DNA of 64,000 nt, from positions 3,782,001 through 3,846,000 of the forward strand of contig CBDCDJ010000007.1 in NCBI GenBank assembly GCA_965215355.1, written 5' to 3'. The notes beneath the pieces were generated by a model. It did not search any database. It was not told the origin of the DNA and was given only the letters and a program-made list of their open reading frames with translations. Shown piece after piece: positions 61,706-64,000 of the stretch (position 1 is the first letter of the stretch; each line of letters opens with the position of its first letter). The position numbers and the translations under genes are program-made. This stretch comes from CBDCDJ01 sp965215355. GTDB lineage: Bacteria; Deinococcota; Deinococci; Deinococcales; Trueperaceae.

Positions 61706-62887
61706 ATGAACCGAACCGAACGCCTGCGGCACATCGTCGCCAGGGCCAAAACCTTACCGTTTTACCGGGAGCGCTTGCAAGAGGTCGACCCTGAGCACGT
61801 CAGCGCCGAGGACGTGAGCGCGCTGCCTTTCGTCACCCGCGACAACCTCACCGCAGCGTTCGAAGCCGACCCGCACGGCGGCTTCTTAAGGCCCGACGTC
61901 GTCCAGATGCACCTCACCCCGGCCCCCGGCATAGGGCGGATGCCGGAATACCTCACAAAGGACGACCTCACCTGGCAAGCCGAGGCGGTCGTGAAGCAGT
62001 TGGAGCGCTGCGGTGTGAGCGCGGCGGACAAGTGCCTCGTGGTGTTCAGCTACCACATGCTCGCGGGCGGCTGGCTTTTTCACGAGGGCCTGACGAGGCT
62101 CGGCGCGACGGTGCTGGCGCTCGGCCCGGCGGACGCCGCGCAAGTTGTGGACATCGCCCGAACCTACGGCTTCAACGTGCTGGTCGGCAACCCGAGTTTC
62201 GCCCGCAAGATAGGCGAAGCGGGCGGGCGCTTCGACAAACTCGTCGCGGCGGGCGAACCCTTCAGCGCGGTGCCGGGTTACCGCGAGGGTGTCGAGGCGG
62301 CCCTGGGCTGCCAGGCTTACGACGCCTACGGACTGAGCGAAACGGGCGTCGTCGCGGCGGAGACGACGGCAAAAGACGGGCTGCACAGCGTTGCGGAGGC
62401 CGGCGTTTTGGAGGTGTTGGACCCGCAGACCTTGCAGCCGGTCGCGGACGGCGACAAGGGCGAACTCGTCGTCACGAGTCTCACCCGCGAGGGAATGCCC
62501 ATCCTCCGGTTCCGTACCGGCGACTTGACCCTTAAGGGCACGCAGGACGGTCACCTCGTGCTGCCGAGGGGCGTGTTCGGGCGCACCGACGCAATGGTCA
62601 AAATCAAAGGCGTCAAGGTTTACCCCAAAGAACTGCTCTTCATCCTGGCAGCTACAAAGGGGCTGAACTTCCGAAACTACCAGCTCGTCGTGTCCTCAAA
62701 ACCCGACGGCACCGACCAAGTGGTTTTGCGCGTTGAACACGAAGCCGACGCCGACCTTGCGGCCATCGACACGACCGAGCTGGCTAAGCGCATCCGCATT
62801 GCGACCGGCGTGGGCATGAACGAGATTAAGCTTGCGGCCTCGGTCACGGGCGAAACAGTCGTGGACGCGCGTTTTAGTGAGTCTTGA
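61706..62887 (+). CDS. PaaK-like adenylate-forming protein with altered ATP loop
   Basis: 393 residues related to phenylacetate-CoA ligase. YDAYGLSETGVVAAET, ILRFRTGDLTL and GRTDAMVKIKGVKVYP are intact adenylate-forming blocks, followed by the C-terminal lid. However, where the family has a Ser/Thr/Gly-rich phosphate loop, this protein reads LTPAPGIGRMPEYLTKDDL. It may use a different acyl-activating mode or be inactive in adenylation. AGGAGG precedes the ATG. PaaK-like genes often lie beside liv-type ABC transporters, as here with livF, pointing to branched-chain or aromatic acid uptake and activation. Confidence 0.82.
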   Translation: MNRTERLRHIVARAKTLPFYRERLQEVDPEHVSAEDVSALPFVTRDNLTAAFEADPHGGFLRPDVVQMHLTPAPGIGRMPEYLTKDDLTWQAEAVVKQLERCGVSAADKCLVVFSYHMLAGGWLFHEGLTRLGATVLALGPADAAQVVDIARTYGFNVLVGNPSFARKIGEAGGRFDKLVAAGEPFSAVPGYREGVEAALGCQAYDAYGLSETGVVAAETTAKDGLHSVAEAGVLEVLDPQTLQPVADGDKGELVVTSLTREGMPILRFRTGDLTLKGTQDGHLVLPRGVFGRTDAMVKIKGVKVYPKELLFILAATKGLNFRNYQLVVSSKPDGTDQVVLRVEHEADADLAAIDTTELAKRIRIATGVGMNEIKLAASVTGETVVDARFSES

Positions 62888-62967
62888 CGAAAGCTGAGTC
62901 GGCAAGCGACTTTTCAGCCGGAGCCGGGCACGACGAGCAACCTAAAACCCGGCTCGGGAGACTAAAG

Positions 62968-63061
62968 AGGTACCGAGCCTCGAGCGCCGAGCGTCCAGGC
63001 TCAACCGCACCGCACAGCGCTTACCCGCTCACTCGGTACTTTTCACCCGGTCCTCGGTACT
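62968..63061. repeat. GTACCGAG-type intergenic repeat, copy A
   Basis: GTACCGAG near 62970 faces two CTCGGTAC motifs at 63032-63039 and 63053-63060. The segment 63031-63061 is repeated with one mismatch at 63963-63993, on the other side of livF. The arms can pair, giving a hairpin just after the livF stop. Confidence 0.75.
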
Positions 63062-63066
63062 GCCTT

Positions 63067-63906
63067 TCACATCCACCGCTTGCGCCGCTTGTAAGACTTG
63101 ATGTCCTTGAACGACTTGCGCCCGCCCTCGGTCACGCCCATGTAGAACTCTTTGACGTCGGGGTTGGTTTTAAGCTCGGCGGCGACGCCCTCCAAGACGA
63201 TGCGGCCCTGCTCCATGATGTAGCCGTAGTCGGCAATCGACAGCGCGATGGCGGCGTTCTGCTCGACGACGAGCACGGTCGTTCCCTCGGCGTTGACCGT
63301 TTTGACGCGCTCGAAGATGTCGCGGACCAACAGCGGCGCGAGGCCCAAGCTCGGCTCGTCGAGTAGAAGCAGTTTCGGCGCGGCCATGAGCGCGCGGCCG
63401 ATGGCTATCATCTGCTGCTCGCCGCCGCTGGTGTAGCCCGCCTGGCGGCGGCGCAAGTCTTGCAGCCGCGGAAAAATCTCGTAGATGCGCTCCAACTCTT
63501 CTTTGACCTTGACGCCCTGGCGCGTAATCGAGCCGACCCGCAGGTTCTCCTCGACGGACAAGTGTTTGAACACGCGCCGCCCTTCGGGCACCTGCACGAT
63601 GCCGGAGCGCACGATCGTCTGCCCCGTGGCGTTGTGGACGGCTCGCCCTTCGAACACCACGCTGCCCTCGCGCACCGCGCCGTTCTCGGGCTTGAGCAAA
63701 CCCGACACCGCGCGCAACGTGGTCGTTTTGCCCGCGCCGTTGGTGCCTAAGAGCGCGACGATTTTGCCGCGCGGCACCTGCAAACTCACGCCCCGCAATA
63801 CCTGGATGATGTCGTGATAAACCACCTCGATGTTGTTCACCGAGAGCTGAATTTCACCTAAGTCGCTCGGGCGCAGGGGGCGGGTGGCTGTGGCGGCGTC
63901 AGTCAT
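63067..63906 (-). CDS. livF: Branched-chain amino acid-type ABC transporter ATPase LivF
   Basis: 279 residues. Walker A LGTNGAGKTTTL, the LivF-typical IVQVPEGRRVFKHLSVEENL, signature YTSGGEQQM, Walker B LLLLDEPSLGLAP and the H-loop region VVEQNAAIAL are intact. LivF works with LivG and the LivHM permeases to import branched-chain amino acids or related acids. It carries a longer than usual N-terminal stretch (about 16 residues) and a basic C-terminal tail (KDIKSYKRRKRW). Other liv genes are expected beyond the right edge. The start at ATG 63906 is likely. Confidence 0.93.
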   Translation of the reverse strand: MTDAATATRPLRPSDLGEIQLSVNNIEVVYHDIIQVLRGVSLQVPRGKIVALLGTNGAGKTTTLRAVSGLLKPENGAVREGSVVFEGRAVHNATGQTIVRSGIVQVPEGRRVFKHLSVEENLRVGSITRQGVKVKEELERIYEIFPRLQDLRRRQAGYTSGGEQQMIAIGRALMAAPKLLLLDEPSLGLAPLLVRDIFERVKTVNAEGTTVLVVEQNAAIALSIADYGYIMEQGRIVLEGVAAELKTNPDVKEFYMGVTEGGRKSFKDIKSYKRRKRWM

Positions 63907-63930
63907 AGGGCAATTCGCTCAAAAGAAGAT

Positions 63931-64000
63931 GAGTACCGAGTACCGAGTTGAAAGTCGCCTTTACTCGGTACTTTTCACTCGGTCCTCGGTACTTCTTTAC
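63931..64000. repeat. GTACCGAG-type intergenic repeat, copy B
   Basis: Two direct GTACCGAG units (63932-63946) oppose two CTCGGTAC units within 63963-63993. It reaches the right edge, so the far end may be cut. Together with copy A it brackets livF. Confidence 0.75.

Overview
The window is GC-rich bacterial chromosome that fits a member of Deinococcus-Thermus, possibly Truepera-like. Pointers are a Thermus-type isocitrate dehydrogenase with its long C-terminal extension, a 375-residue RsmC-type rRNA methyltransferase, the bacillithiol enzyme BshA, a high share of GTG and TTG starts, and many genes with a TANNNT -10 box only 4-7 bases before the start codon (leaderless transcription, a known habit of Deinococcus). 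The exact taxon is an inference from gene content, not a database match.

Layout. 1-2.3 kb: 5' part of mutS2, an initiator tRNA and a strong terminator. 2.5-10.7 kb: a small cytochrome c, then two adjacent oligopeptide-type ABC transporter sets (binding protein, DppB-like and DppC-like permeases), neither with an ATPase. 11-17.5 kb: a lipoprotein, a class III aminotransferase, rsmC, tsaD, bshA and a stand-alone DUF692 enzyme. 17.6-23.3 kb: vapB with a broken vapC, a gene remnant, a MobA-like transferase, a PEGA surface protein, a LolA-like protein and an lrp-azlC-azlD operon. 23.4-28.5 kb: an AT-richer five-gene cassette (LuxR-type regulator, membrane-tethered thioredoxin-like protein, cysteine-rich secreted peptide, FtsX-type permease of the lactococcin-972 immunity kind, ABC ATPase); this is the best candidate for an undescribed system. 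28.5-34.1 kb: DinG/XPD-like helicase, SLC12-like transporter, ThiP-like permease. 34.8-43 kb: a Pel/galactosaminogalactan-like exopolysaccharide locus (Agd3-like deacetylase lipoprotein, PelF glycosyltransferase, polytopic protein, two GH114-type glycosidases, BACON-type lipoprotein). 43.2-51.6 kb: a PpiC foldase, a DUF4105 protein, a ChbG-type deacetylase, a TetR gene and dehalogenase-like hydrolase, a four-carbon sugar acid kinase, an amidase and small unknowns. 51.6-54.5 kb: a chimeric cytochrome fragment, a Mug glycosylase, and a metal-handling group (two DUF305 proteins and a Csp-like copper-storage protein). 54.9-58.3 kb: an AT-richer defence-like pair, in which an NB-ARC/TPR (NLR-like) gene is split by an IS982-type element next to a small membrane-anchored partner. 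58.7-64 kb: a truncated sensor gene, icd with carbonic anhydrase, a CYTH-like protein, a PaaK-like protein and livF.

Two signals run through the whole window. One is the leaderless promoter arrangement, counted at 15 genes. The other is a heavily over-represented palindrome, GGCTCGAGCC, of which I counted 13 exact copies by eye. No CRISPR array or rRNA gene was seen.
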